Of a DNA stretch of 42,468 nucleotides, positions 7,947-16,109 are shown piece after piece. The stretch's first letter is position 1, and every line of letters starts with the position of its first letter. Location of the stretch: NCBI GenBank assembly GCA_903870415.1, contig CAIQDA010000494.1, positions 1-42,468 of the forward strand. Reading direction: 5' to 3'. Position numbers and translations under genes: made by a program. Source of the DNA: an uncultured delta proteobacterium. GTDB taxonomy: Bacteria > Myxococcota_A > Polyangia > Polyangiales > Polyangiaceae. The notes beneath the pieces are model-generated. The model searched no databases, was not told where the DNA came from, and was given only the letters and a program-made list of their open reading frames with translations.

Positions 7947-8881
7947 CAGAAGAAGATGCCTTTGCGCTTCGAGAGGCCGTCGTTGACCATTTGCTGGATG
8001 GTCGTCTTCACGGTCCACACCTTCTCTTCGAGGACCGAGTCGTCGTCGTCCGGATCGCCGTCGAAGAACATCGGCGCACCGAAGGCGATGCGGTACTTCG
8101 TGGGCAAGGGCAGTTGGCCGCCGGGAATGAAGAGCTGCGGGATGAGCGGCAGCGCTGGAATCCCCAGGATTTTCGCGAGCGAAGAGAGGTTGCCAATGGA
8201 GATGTATTGCTCCTCGGCACCAACCACGGCCACGGGCACGATGGGCGTTTTCGTCTCGATCGCCAGGCGCATGAAGCCGAGGCCAAAGTCGCTTAGCTGA
8301 TAGGCGCGGTCATACGTTTTCGATATGCCGGCTGCGCCCTCGGGAAACACCATGAGCGCCTCCTCGCTTTCGAGAAGTCGTCGTGCGTTCTCGGGGACGC
8401 CCACGACCTGGCCCATTCGGCAGAAGAACGTCGACACGAACGGGAGCGTTTGCGTCCACTTCTCGATCATCGAGCGGATGACCCGCGGCGGATTTCCCTC
8501 AAGGAACAGCGCCGAGCCGATCATCGCGGCGTCGAGCGGAATCTGCCCGGAGTGGTTTCCGATGAAGAGCACGCGACCGGCCGGAGCATTCTCAAGCCCG
8601 GTGACCTCGCATCGAAAATAATGCCTGTAGAGTACAGCGGCTGCAAAGTACCCGTACTTGACCCACTTCGGGTCCATGCCGAATGCGTCGACGCCGCCCG
8701 CGCCAAGGTGCAGGTCGATGCGCTTCATGCGCTCTTCGAAGGACTCGCCCATGACGGACGTGAGAAACGCGTCGATGCGTTCCTCCATCGCGTCGAGGGT
8801 TTCACGGACCTTCGGCGCGAGATCGCGCGCCACGTCTTCGAGGGTTTCGAGGGGTCGCGCCTGGGGCAAAAGCTCGCTCAC
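7946..8881 (-). CDS. Acyltransferase of the PlsC/LPLAT (MGAT-like) family
   Basis: 311 residues. The acyltransferase core carries NHSGQIPLD (109-117), the His/Asp catalytic block in its longer-spaced diacylglycerol-acyltransferase-like form, and FPEG (179-182), the acceptor-binding motif. These enzymes move an acyl chain from acyl-CoA or acyl-ACP to a glycerolipid or similar alcohol at the membrane. The hydrophobic segment around 74-86 could anchor it. The start is GTG at 8881; no ribosome site precedes it, but a promoter-like pair ends 8 bases upstream, so a leaderless mRNA is likely. It is the first gene of a set with the epimerase-like protein and probably the SDR. It diverges from the RlpA-like gene, with 59 bases between starts. 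Confidence 0.88.
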   Translation of the reverse strand: MSELLPQARPLETLEDVARDLAPKVRETLDAMEERIDAFLTSVMGESFEERMKRIDLHLGAGGVDAFGMDPKWVKYGYFAAAVLYRHYFRCEVTGLENAPAGRVLFIGNHSGQIPLDAAMIGSALFLEGNPPRVIRSMIEKWTQTLPFVSTFFCRMGQVVGVPENARRLLESEEALMVFPEGAAGISKTYDRAYQLSDFGLGFMRLAIETKTPIVPVAVVGAEEQYISIGNLSSLAKILGIPALPLIPQLFIPGGQLPLPTKYRIAFGAPMFFDGDPDDDDSVLEEKVWTVKTTIQQMVNDGLSKRKGIFF

Positions 8882-8889
8882 GACTCGTG

Positions 8890-8918
8890 GGGATAAGCGT
8901 CGCCGGGCGGGGGGTCAA
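8890..8918 (-). promoter_or_regulatory. Promoter of the acyltransferase gene
   Basis: On the minus strand: TTGACC (8918-8913), a 17-base spacer, TATCCC (8895-8890), then 8 bases to GTG at 8881. The predicted transcript start is about 8883, leaving essentially no leader. The same arrangement precedes the gene starting at 22566. Confidence 0.5.
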
Positions 8919-8940
8919 GCGATGCTATCGTCGGAAGCCG

Positions 8941-9318
8941 ATGAGCGGCAAAAGCCTCGTATCCGTCGTTGCGATCATGCTGCTTTCGGGCTGCGGGTGC
9001 CGGCCTGCGCACGGGCCCCAGGAACTTCACGGGTATGCCACGTGGTACGGCCCCGGCTTCGAGGGCAAGCGCACGGCGAGCGGAGAAGTGTTTCATGCGG
9101 CGAATCTCACGGCAGCGCATCGCACGCTTCCGCTCGGCACCGAGGTCGAGGTGACCCGTCTCGACGAAATCCATCGGGTGCGCGTGCGCATCAACGACCG
9201 TGGGCCTTTTGGTGACGGCGACCTCATCATCGACCTGTCGCGTGGGGCAGGGGAGGCGCTGCACATGATTCGAAAGGGGCGCGTGCCCGTTGAGCTTCGC
9301 GTCGTGCACACGCCGTGA
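8941..9318 (+). CDS. rlpA: RlpA-like double-psi beta-barrel lipoprotein
   Basis: 125 residues from ATG 8941, preceded by GGAAG. The lipoprotein signal ends in the lipobox L-S-G-C, with the lipidated cysteine at C18. The rest is a single RlpA double-psi beta-barrel: GYATWYG (31-37), RTASGE, LTAAHRTLPLGT (56-67) and INDRGPF (84-90), IDLS (97-100). RlpA proteins bind or cleave septal peptidoglycan glycan strands lacking stem peptides. The C-terminal SPOR domain of the E. coli protein is absent, so septal targeting would need another means. The GTG at 8887 would give a longer reading frame but places charged residues before the signal peptide and is rejected. Confidence 0.9.
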   Translation: MSGKSLVSVVAIMLLSGCGCRPAHGPQELHGYATWYGPGFEGKRTASGEVFHAANLTAAHRTLPLGTEVEVTRLDEIHRVRVRINDRGPFGDGDLIIDLSRGAGEALHMIRKGRVPVELRVVHTP

Positions 9319-9328
9319 TGCGTGCAGT

Positions 9329-10195
9329 CTACACGAATGAGTGCCGCGCGAGAAACCGGTGTGTCGCTCCGACGATCGCGGTGCTTTCGTCGATGAGTCC
9401 TGTGTGCGTCGCGTTGGGAATTTCCAAGTAATCGGCCCCAGGAATACGCTCGGCCATGGAGCGGCCGATGGCTGGTGGCGTGAGCGCGTCGAGTCCGCCA
9501 GTGATGACGAGCGTCGGCACGTTGATGGTCGGAAGGAGGTCCGCCGCCGAGTGATCGCGGGCCGAACGCGCGAGCGAGAGCCACGTGGCCGGGTCAATGC
9601 GCCCCATGTGTTCGTAAAACGGTGCCATCGCATCGAACGGCGTTCGCGCACCGACCATGGAGGCTCGCTGCGCCATGCGATGAGCCACGTGCGTGCCCAT
9701 CGCGGCCCTGCCGAGCTTCATCGACGCGCGGACGAACGCCTCGGGCATCGTGGAAATCATCGCGTTTGGAAGCGGTCCAAGCTTGCCTTTGAGCACCGTG
9801 TCGAAGGGGCGTTCGTAGGCACCGAGCGCGAGGACGTAACCGGCGACGCGGTCGCGAAAGAGACGGCTTATCTCGAGCGCAACTTGGCAGCCCATGGAGA
9901 AACCGAAGACCACCGCGTCGCCTGCCCGCGCTTCGTCGAGCGCCATCACGGCGTCGCGCGCGCACCCTTCGATCGTGGCACCCTTGGCGCTCCTTGCCGC
10001 GCCGGACTCGCCGTGTCCTTTGAGATCAAAGCTCACGAGCGTGGCGCGACCGCGAAACGCGCTGCGCATGGAATCCCAGTAAAAGCTCGGGCAAGCGAGG
10101 CCGTTCAAAAAAAGGAAGGTCGGTGAGCCGACGGCGCCCGGCTCGATGACGAGCGAAAGTTGCGTCCCGTCTGAGCCGCGAAAGGTCTCGTGCAT
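9329..10195 (-). CDS. Alpha/beta hydrolase
   Basis: 288 residues from ATG 10195. The nucleophile elbow is GFSMG with Ser100; Asp236 (GGLDALTP) and His264 (NATHTG) complete the catalytic triad; the oxyanion loop is NGLACPSFYWD near 31-41; and the FDLKGHGESG strand (56-65) is typical. It belongs to the general esterase/epoxide-hydrolase/lactonase-type hydrolases; the substrate is unknown. There is no signal peptide if this start is right. The reading frame extends to 10363, but the added residues are not hydrolase-like. Convergent with rlpA: only 10 bases separate the two stop codons. Confidence 0.87.
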   Translation of the reverse strand: MHETFRGSDGTQLSLVIEPGAVGSPTFLFLNGLACPSFYWDSMRSAFRGRATLVSFDLKGHGESGAARSAKGATIEGCARDAVMALDEARAGDAVVFGFSMGCQVALEISRLFRDRVAGYVLALGAYERPFDTVLKGKLGPLPNAMISTMPEAFVRASMKLGRAAMGTHVAHRMAQRASMVGARTPFDAMAPFYEHMGRIDPATWLSLARSARDHSAADLLPTINVPTLVITGGLDALTPPAIGRSMAERIPGADYLEIPNATHTGLIDESTAIVGATHRFLARHSFV

Positions 10196-10418
10196 CGCGC
10201 CAATGTAGCCGTCGATGGCGCGGGAGGGAACTGGACGGCGAGCGGTTGCCTCACGAAAAAAATCGACCGCGACGGCCCGGCCTCGCGGGCACGTTGCGTA
10301 TGACGGTGTCTCGTTCTTCGCATCGCTGCGACCCAGTGGACGTTGTCGACGCTGGCAACACATGCATCATGCAAGCATCATCGTCGCTTGCGTGCGGGCA
10401 TGATCGTCTACGCGTCGT

Positions 10419-11747
10419 TTATGCGTCGTCGAGCAAAACACCGTGCGCAATGGCTTCGGCGGGAACCACGCGCGTGGTCGACTCGGGCGGAAGCGCCTTT
10501 TCGAGCGGCTCACGAAGTTCGCTTGCGGTGCAGACGGAGATGACGCGGATCGCGCTCGGGTCGATGCGGTGTGCGATGGCCCCGTTCACCTCGTCGAGGG
10601 TCACGCTTCCCACGCTCTCAAGCCAGCGATCGTAATATCCAACGCCGAGTTCGAGGACCCGCTCTTCGACGGTGCGCTGCATGCGCTTTTGCGCCGTGTC
10701 GCGGTCGAAGACAGACGATCGCACCAGGTACTTGCGCATGCTGGAGAGCTCGCGCGCGGTGATTCCCTTGGAAACCCACTCATTGAGCAAGCGCATCATG
10801 AGCGCGAGACAAGGGCCTGCGTCCGCGCTGCCTGGCTGCGCACTGAGCACGAGACTCGTGCGGATGCGTTCGACGGAGATGCGGGCCGAGGTGCTGTAGG
10901 ACCAGCCGCGCTTCGACCGAACTTCGCGAACGATGCGCGAGGTGAACGTGCCGCCAAGGACCGCGACGCCCACAGAGAGTGCCGCGTGATCGGTGTCGTG
11001 CGGATGCGTGCCGCGCGTACCGATGAGGAGGTGCGCTTGCGTTCGCTCGGGTTTGTCCACGAGAACAAGGCCGCGACCGGAGAGCGAGGGCACGGGCGTT
11101 AGCGCCAACGAGAGCACGTTCTTCGACGTTGGCATCGCGCTGTCGAGGTCCGCCGCCACGGCTTCCGCCTCTTCGCGCGTGACAGCTCCAGCGAACCCGA
11201 AGGTCATTCCTTCGCGGGGAAACGCGCGCTCGTGATGTGCATGTAGAATACCTGTATCGATTCCCGCAATGCTCGCCTGCGTTCCGCCGAGAGGTCGACC
11301 GTACGGGTGACCTGCGAGCATCGTGCGGCGAAATGCAAGGCGCGCGAGCGTATCGTCACTGTCGAGGACTTCCACGCGTGCCGCGTCGACTTCACGTTTG
11401 AGGCGCGCAATCTCGGCTTCGTCAAAACGTGGGGACGCCACGAGGGTCTTCAGCAGCGTGATGAACGGCGCGAGGTTTCGGCGAAGGACAGTCGCGTGCA
11501 AAGCAAACGTTGAGGCCTGCGCGTCGACCCAGAGTTCGGCCCCGAGGCGATCGAGCTCGGCTTCGAACGACGCCGCGTCGAAGGTGCCCGAGCCGCGTCG
11601 AAGCATTCGCGCGTGGAAAACAGCAAGGCCCGCGTGCGCCGACGGTTCGAGGAGTGCGCCTCCGTGGCCGGCGACAACGATGTGCACGAGCGGTAGCGAG
11701 AGAACGGTCTCGACGATGACCACACGCGCGGAAGGGGCTGCGCTCAT
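10419..11747 (-). CDS. M16-family peptidase-like protein, non-catalytic partner
   Basis: 442 residues. It has the two-domain M16B (processing-peptidase) layout, with a C-terminal M16C-type region containing VREVRSKRGWSYS. The zinc motif HxxEH is missing: the aligned helix (39-49) reads AGLAVFHARML. It is therefore probably the substrate-binding half of a heterodimer with the catalytic protein encoded directly upstream, as in alpha/beta mitochondrial processing peptidase and bacterial two-gene M16 pairs. Its ATG overlaps the stop of that gene (ATGA, 11747-11744), so the two are translationally coupled. There is no signal peptide. The conserved arginine/tyrosine pair in RGWSYS normally helps the partner bind peptide. 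Confidence 0.87.
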   Translation of the reverse strand: MSAAPSARVVIVETVLSLPLVHIVVAGHGGALLEPSAHAGLAVFHARMLRRGSGTFDAASFEAELDRLGAELWVDAQASTFALHATVLRRNLAPFITLLKTLVASPRFDEAEIARLKREVDAARVEVLDSDDTLARLAFRRTMLAGHPYGRPLGGTQASIAGIDTGILHAHHERAFPREGMTFGFAGAVTREEAEAVAADLDSAMPTSKNVLSLALTPVPSLSGRGLVLVDKPERTQAHLLIGTRGTHPHDTDHAALSVGVAVLGGTFTSRIVREVRSKRGWSYSTSARISVERIRTSLVLSAQPGSADAGPCLALMMRLLNEWVSKGITARELSSMRKYLVRSSVFDRDTAQKRMQRTVEERVLELGVGYYDRWLESVGSVTLDEVNGAIAHRIDPSAIRVISVCTASELREPLEKALPPESTTRVVPAEAIAHGVLLDDA

Positions 11748-13102
11748 GGCGACACCTGCTCCGGCAAAAGGACGACGACGGTCTTTCCCTCCATGCGGAA
11801 GAAACGGCGCGCCACGCGACGAAGGTCTGCAACCGAGGTGCGTTGCCACTGGCGAAGACGCCGAAAGGGGGCGTCCGGGTCACCGAGCACCGTCTCGTGA
11901 AAGCCGATGAGTTCGGCCTTTCCATTGACCGTTTCCAGGCTTTGCGCGACACCGAGTTCGAGGCGCGCGACGGCTCTGTCGAGCTCCGCGTCGCTCACAA
12001 GTTCGTCGCAGACGCGTGCAAGGCCCTCGTCGATGGCGGCCTCGACGGCCTTCGCGCTCACACCGGGGCGAGCCGTTGCCGAGAATTCGATGAGCGACGG
12101 ATCGCGAAACGCTCCACACGTGGCACCGATGTCGGTGACGAGTTCGCGGATGCGCACGAGGTCTTGATGCAGGCGACTGGCACGGCCGCCGGCGAGCACT
12201 TCCATCAAGAGGCTCAGCGTGGCGTGGTCGGCGTCACCGAGCGCGGGCCCGTGAAAAGCCATCTGAAATCGTTCGGTCGCCGTGGGCTTCTTCACCTCAA
12301 GACGACGCGGCTCCATCTGAGGAGGCTCGGGCAAAAGGTCTTCAGCGGGGAGCGTCGAAGGCTCGCGACTCCCGTGTGTTTCGAGGACGAGCGCCACGGC
12401 CTTCGCGGGATCGATCGCGCCCACGAGGATGATCGTGCAGCCGTTCGGCGCGTAATACGTTGTATAGAACGCTTCGCAATCCTCCGGCGTGAACGCGAGG
12501 ATGTCCTCCATCGAGCCGATGGTGGGGATGCGGTAGGCGTGTTTGGTGAACGCGAGTTCCCAGAGTTTTTCCGAGGCCCAGCCATCGAGGTCATCTTCGA
12601 CGCGCATGCGGCGCTCGTTGGCGACGACCTCTTTTTCGCTCGCGACTTGAGGCTCACGAAGCACAAGGTTCGCCATGCGTTCGGCCTCGAGCGTGAGCGC
12701 CAGGCGCACGCGGTCGGCGGGAACGGTCTCGTGGTAAAACGTCCAGTCGCACCAGGTTGCGGCGTTCGTTTCGGCGCCGGCGTCCTCGAGTTTGCGGTCG
12801 AAGGCCCCGGGCTTCAGGTTCTTCGTCTCGCCGAACATGAGGTGTTCGAAGAGATGGCAGATGCCTGTTTTACCCGGTTTTTCGCTGCGAGAACCAACCT
12901 TAAACCAGTTGTGCACGGCGACGATGGGCGCGCTCGAATCTTCGAGAACGAGCACCGTGAGGCCGTTCGACAAGCGCGCGCGAAGGAGGTTTTCCGCACC
13001 GAAGGCTTCGAACGCGAAGTCGACGAGGTGTGCGCGACCATCGACCGGCGCTTGAAGAGCCTCGAGGCGCCGGCGTTGACCGGCGGAGAGTGACGGCCTC
13101 AA
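11744..13102 (-). CDS. M16-family zinc metallopeptidase, catalytic subunit
   Basis: 452 residues. The inverted zinc motif HLFEH lies at 83-87 and the third ligand is Glu163 (ANERR), the normal spacing for M16 peptidases, which degrade or process unfolded peptides inside a closed chamber. No ATG or GTG exists at the 5' end outside lepA. The best start is TTG at 13102, overlapping the lepA stop as TTGA (13102-13099), with AAGG seven bases upstream as a ribosome site. The in-frame ATG at 13234 would lie 135 bases inside lepA. A following gene encodes the matching non-catalytic half. The place in the cell is probably cytoplasmic, as no signal is visible. Confidence 0.88.
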   Translation of the reverse strand: MRPSLSAGQRRRLEALQAPVDGRAHLVDFAFEAFGAENLLRARLSNGLTVLVLEDSSAPIVAVHNWFKVGSRSEKPGKTGICHLFEHLMFGETKNLKPGAFDRKLEDAGAETNAATWCDWTFYHETVPADRVRLALTLEAERMANLVLREPQVASEKEVVANERRMRVEDDLDGWASEKLWELAFTKHAYRIPTIGSMEDILAFTPEDCEAFYTTYYAPNGCTIILVGAIDPAKAVALVLETHGSREPSTLPAEDLLPEPPQMEPRRLEVKKPTATERFQMAFHGPALGDADHATLSLLMEVLAGGRASRLHQDLVRIRELVTDIGATCGAFRDPSLIEFSATARPGVSAKAVEAAIDEGLARVCDELVSDAELDRAVARLELGVAQSLETVNGKAELIGFHETVLGDPDAPFRRLRQWQRTSVADLRRVARRFFRMEGKTVVVLLPEQVSP

Positions 13103-14904
13103 CCGTCGACCTTGAGGATGGCGAGAAAGGCTTGCTGAGGAATCTCCACGGAGCCCACCTGCTTCATGCGTTTTTTGCCCTCTTTTTGCTTCTCGAGGAG
13201 CTTTCGCTTGCGGCTGATGTCGCCGCCGTAGCACTTCGCTGTGACGTCCTTGCGCATGGCACGCACGGTTTCACGCGCGATGATTTTGCTGCCGATGGCG
13301 GCTTGAATCGCGACCTCGTACTGCTGCCGCGGCACGAACTCTTTGAGCTTCTCGGCGAGGGCTCGACCTTTGTGGTGAGCCTTCTCGCGGTGCACGATGA
13401 TGGAGAGCGCGTCGAGGGGTTCGCCGTTCACGAGCATGTCGACCTTCACGAGGTCGTTGGCCCGGTAGCCGATGACTTCGTAGTCCATCGACGCGTAGCC
13501 GCGCGTGACGCTTTTCAGGCGATCGTGGAAGTCGAAGATGATCTCGTTGAACGGCAGCTCGTAGGTGACCACGACGCGTTCGTTCGTCAGATACTTCATG
13601 TCGACCTGCACGCCGCGACGGTCTTGGCAGAGCGTGAGCACCGCGCCGACGTGCTCCGGCGGAACGTGCACCGAGAGCTTCACGATGGGCTCCTCGATGG
13701 TCTCGATGTTTTGCGGTGGCGGAAGGCGAGCCGGGTTCTCGACCCGCAGGCGATCGCCGCTCGTCGTGTGCACGTCGTACACAACGCTCGGCGCTGTGAT
13801 GATGAGGTCCAGGTTGAACTCGCGCTCAAGGCGCTCCTGGATGATTTCCATGTGGAGAAGACCAAGGAATCCGCAGCGGTAGCCGAACCCGAGGGCCTCC
13901 GACGAATCGGGCTCGAAGCTCAGCGCCGAGTCGTTCATGTGGAGCTTGTCGAGGGCGTCGCGCAGCTGCGGGTATTCGGAACTCTCCGTCGGAAACACGC
14001 CCGCGAAGACCATGGGCTTCACGTCTTTGAAGCCTGGGAGCGCGACGGTGGCGGGCCTCGTGGCGAGCGTGACCGTGTCGCCGACCTTTGTATCATGCAC
14101 GGACTTGATGTTGCCCGCGATGAATCCGACTTCGCCCACGCCGAGCTCGTCGAGCGCCTGGGCAAATGGCCGGAAGGTGCCGAGCTCCGTGACCTCGTAG
14201 TCGGTCTGCGTGGCCATGAAGCGGACCTTGTCGCCGCGCCTCAACTTGCCGTCGATCACGCGAACGAGGACCATGGCGCCGCGGTACGAGTCGTACCAGC
14301 TGTCGAAGATCAGCGCGCGAAGGGGAGCGCTTGGGTCGCCCTTGGGCGATGGAATCTTCTTAACGATTTGCTCGAGGATCGCCGGCACGCCGACGCCGGT
14401 CTTGCCGCTGCACGAGATGGAGTCGCTGCAGTCAAGGCCGATGATTTCCTCGATTTGCTGGCGCGTGCCTTCGACGTCGCTCGACGGAAGATCGACCTTG
14501 TTGAGTACCGGAATGATCTCGAGACCCTGCTCGACCGCGAGGTACACGTTCGCGAGGGTCTGCGCTTCAACGCCTTGCGTGGAGTCCACGACGAGGACGG
14601 CGCCTTCGCACGCGCTCAGCGATCGCGAGACCTCGTAGTTGAAGTCCACGTGTCCCGGCGTGTCGATGAGGTTGAGCTCGTAAGTTTGTCCGTCGTCGGC
14701 CTTGTAATCGAGGCGAACCGTCTGGGCTTTGATGGTGATCCCGCGCTCGCGCTCCAGGTCCATCTTGTCGAGAAATTGTTCACGGGACTCACGCGCACTT
14801 ACGGCACCGGTGACCTCAAGAAAGCGGTCCGCGAGGGTGCTCTTGCCATGGTCGATGTGCGCGATGATGCTGAAATTGCGGATACGGGACGGGTCGACGG
14901 GCAT
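13099..14904 (-). CDS. lepA: Elongation factor 4 (LepA)
   Basis: 601 residues, the usual length, starting [20 protein letters not shown]. The translational GTPase motifs are all present: P-loop AHIDHGKST (15-23), DTPGH, NKVD and SGKTG, followed by the EF-G-like domains III and V and the LepA-specific C-terminal domain (ending [19 protein letters not shown] and KVDG). EF4 acts on the ribosome, affecting tRNA positions and 30S maturation. The ATG at 14904 has an AGGA-type site about 12 bases upstream; the reading frame extends 15 codons further but that part is not LepA-like. It is the first gene of a coupled operon with two M16 peptidase genes. Confidence 0.97.
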   Translation of the reverse strand: MPVDPSRIRNFSIIAHIDHGKSTLADRFLEVTGAVSARESREQFLDKMDLERERGITIKAQTVRLDYKADDGQTYELNLIDTPGHVDFNYEVSRSLSACEGAVLVVDSTQGVEAQTLANVYLAVEQGLEIIPVLNKVDLPSSDVEGTRQQIEEIIGLDCSDSISCSGKTGVGVPAILEQIVKKIPSPKGDPSAPLRALIFDSWYDSYRGAMVLVRVIDGKLRRGDKVRFMATQTDYEVTELGTFRPFAQALDELGVGEVGFIAGNIKSVHDTKVGDTVTLATRPATVALPGFKDVKPMVFAGVFPTESSEYPQLRDALDKLHMNDSALSFEPDSSEALGFGYRCGFLGLLHMEIIQERLEREFNLDLIITAPSVVYDVHTTSGDRLRVENPARLPPPQNIETIEEPIVKLSVHVPPEHVGAVLTLCQDRRGVQVDMKYLTNERVVVTYELPFNEIIFDFHDRLKSVTRGYASMDYEVIGYRANDLVKVDMLVNGEPLDALSIIVHREKAHHKGRALAEKLKEFVPRQQYEVAIQAAIGSKIIARETVRAMRKDVTAKCYGGDISRKRKLLEKQKEGKKRMKQVGSVEIPQQAFLAILKVDG

Positions 14905-14965
14905 CGGACGGGCGTTCCTAGCAGGATGCGGGAAAACTGCGACGGTCACGGGACGTCGGCGTGGT

Positions 14966-15053
14966 GTAAGCGCGTAAGCGCGTAAGCGAAAGGCGCCTCC
15001 ACAGCGTCACGCCTCGAAGGACGTCGAGCGGTCGCGCGGTCGAGCGGTCGCGC
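14966..15053. repeat. Two short tandem repeats upstream of lepA
   Basis: GTAAGCGC occurs three times in a row (14966-14989, last unit GTAAGCGA), and GTCGAGCGGTCGCGC occurs twice with a 16-base period (15023-15053). They fill most of the 170-base gap between lepA and the downstream end of the ribbon-helix-helix gene. They may lie in the lepA promoter region; no clear -35/-10 pair was found. Confidence 0.7.
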
Positions 15054-15074
15054 TGGCGTGCCGTTTCGCGCAGC

Positions 15075-15281
15075 CTAAGGCTCGCGGTCGCCAGGCTTCG
15101 GGTGCGGCATGCCCAGGGCCAACTGGCCGGGCAGGGAGCTGGCGTACCGCTCGAGGATCATGTCGATGCCCTCGCGAATGTAGACCGCCACGGGGACCTT
15201 CGTACGCGCATGCAGCTCACGAAGCAGCTCGTTCTGCTCCGCGGTCACGTAGATGGTCGTCGAGATCTTTTTGCGGGCCAT
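15075..15281 (-). CDS. Small ribbon-helix-helix protein
   Basis: 68 residues from ATG 15281. The N-terminus, KKISTTIYVT, is the beta strand of a ribbon-helix-helix (CopG/MetJ-like) fold, followed by helix QNELLRELHART and helix PVAVYIREGIDMILERY. Such dimers bind DNA as small repressors or antitoxins. No toxin gene lies next to it, so a stand-alone regulator is more likely. The reading frame is open to 15719, but the upstream 146 residues are low-complexity and lack family resemblance. No ribosome site is evident. It is followed, after 170 bases, by lepA on the same strand. Confidence 0.8.
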   Translation of the reverse strand: MARKKISTTIYVTAEQNELLRELHARTKVPVAVYIREGIDMILERYASSLPGQLALGMPHPKPGDREP

Positions 15282-15469
15282 AGCGATGATGGGAGCGCGG
15301 CGGCGGCGGCGGCGAAAAAAGAGGCTGGGAAGGCGAGGTCGCGGTGGCCCGAGGAGGCGAGACGCGACGCGTGACGATACCCTAAGCGACCATACGTGAC
15401 CCTGCAAGGCTGTGCGGCGCGAATGCCGGTGTTTCGACCGTGCTTGTGCGGCCTTTTCCGTCGCGACCG

Positions 15470-15499
15470 TTGCGCGGTTTAGGGAAAAAGGGCTACTCT
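15470..15499 (+). promoter_or_regulatory. Promoter of the Asp/Gly-repeat lipoprotein operon
   Basis: TTGCGC (15470-15475), an 18-base spacer, then TACTCT (15494-15499). The ATG at 15510 is only 10 bases further, so the predicted transcript start (about 15506) leaves a leader of about four bases; no ribosome site is seen. The rest of 15282-15469 shows no gene. Confidence 0.45.
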
Positions 15500-15509
15500 C
15501 CGCGCTCAA

Positions 15510-16109
15510 ATGCGCTTTTTTCACGCACGTGCGATCCTTCCCTGGGCGCTCCTGAGCGTTCCCCTCGCGGCTTGTTTCGAGCCCGAGGTCCCTGCGAGTA
15601 CGCTGACCGCGCCCGCCGGACCGACGCGGCATTTCCGTATCGAACACGAGCGCTGCGACGACAGCGTGGGCGAAGTTCGCGGCGTCGACCTCGACGGTGA
15701 CGGAACGGCGGACGTTCAAGAGGTCGCGAAAGACGGCGCTTTGGCGTGTCGATCGAGCGACTTGAACTTGGATGGTCGCCCGGACGTGTTCGAGTTTTTC
15801 GAAGGCGGAATGCTTCGTCGGCGTGAGACGAACCTCGTCGACGCGGCCTTCATCACGGTCGCGGAAACGTTCGAGAGCGGTCGGGTTGCCCTCGCGGAGT
15901 ACGACACGTCAGGCAAGCGCCGCATCGACACGTGGGATCATTTCACCGCTGCAGGAAAGCTCGACGCTCGTGAGCGCGACACCGACGGCGACGGGAAAGT
16001 CGACGAATGGTGGAGCTTTTCGCCTGATGGCGAGGTCACCGTGCGAGTGGACGTGAACGCCGATGGCGAGCCCGACGAAGTTCGTCGTCCTGGCATGGGA
16101 GGTCGCTGA
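15510..16109 (+). CDS. Lipoprotein with EF-hand-like DxDGDG calcium motifs
   Basis: 199 residues. The lipoprotein signal ends in lipobox L-A-A-C (lipidated C22). The mature part has repeated Asp-rich loops: DLDGDGTAD (60-68), DLNLDGRPD (84-92), DTSGKRRID (132-140), DTDGDGKVD (157-165) and DVNADGEPD (181-189). Each loop is followed by a short strand (FEFFEGG, WWSFSPDG), a pattern of calcium-binding repeats like those of dockerin or thrombospondin type 3. It is probably anchored in the outer membrane or periplasm. The stop overlaps the next start (TGATG), and the next gene encodes a similar but unlipidated protein, so the two are likely partners. The exact role is unknown. Confidence 0.85.
   Translation: MRFFHARAILPWALLSVPLAACFEPEVPASTLTAPAGPTRHFRIEHERCDDSVGEVRGVDLDGDGTADVQEVAKDGALACRSSDLNLDGRPDVFEFFEGGMLRRRETNLVDAAFITVAETFESGRVALAEYDTSGKRRIDTWDHFTAAGKLDARERDTDGDGKVDEWWSFSPDGEVTVRVDVNADGEPDEVRRPGMGGR

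Noticed and set aside
10371-10391. Short inverted repeat GCAAGC / GCTTGC as a terminator
   Set aside because: The stem is only six bases with a nine-base loop and no U-run, and the position is upstream of the alpha/beta hydrolase gene rather than after a gene.
13099-13234. ATG at 13234 as start of the catalytic M16 peptidase
   Set aside because: It would overlap lepA by 136 bases and add non-homologous sequence; TTG at 13102 has a ribosome site and a stop-start overlap.
13030-14985. Long plus-strand reading frame (651 codons) opposite lepA
   Set aside because: It is antisense to a certain gene. GC-rich codon use suppresses stops in the opposite frame, and the protein is charged low-complexity with no family pattern.
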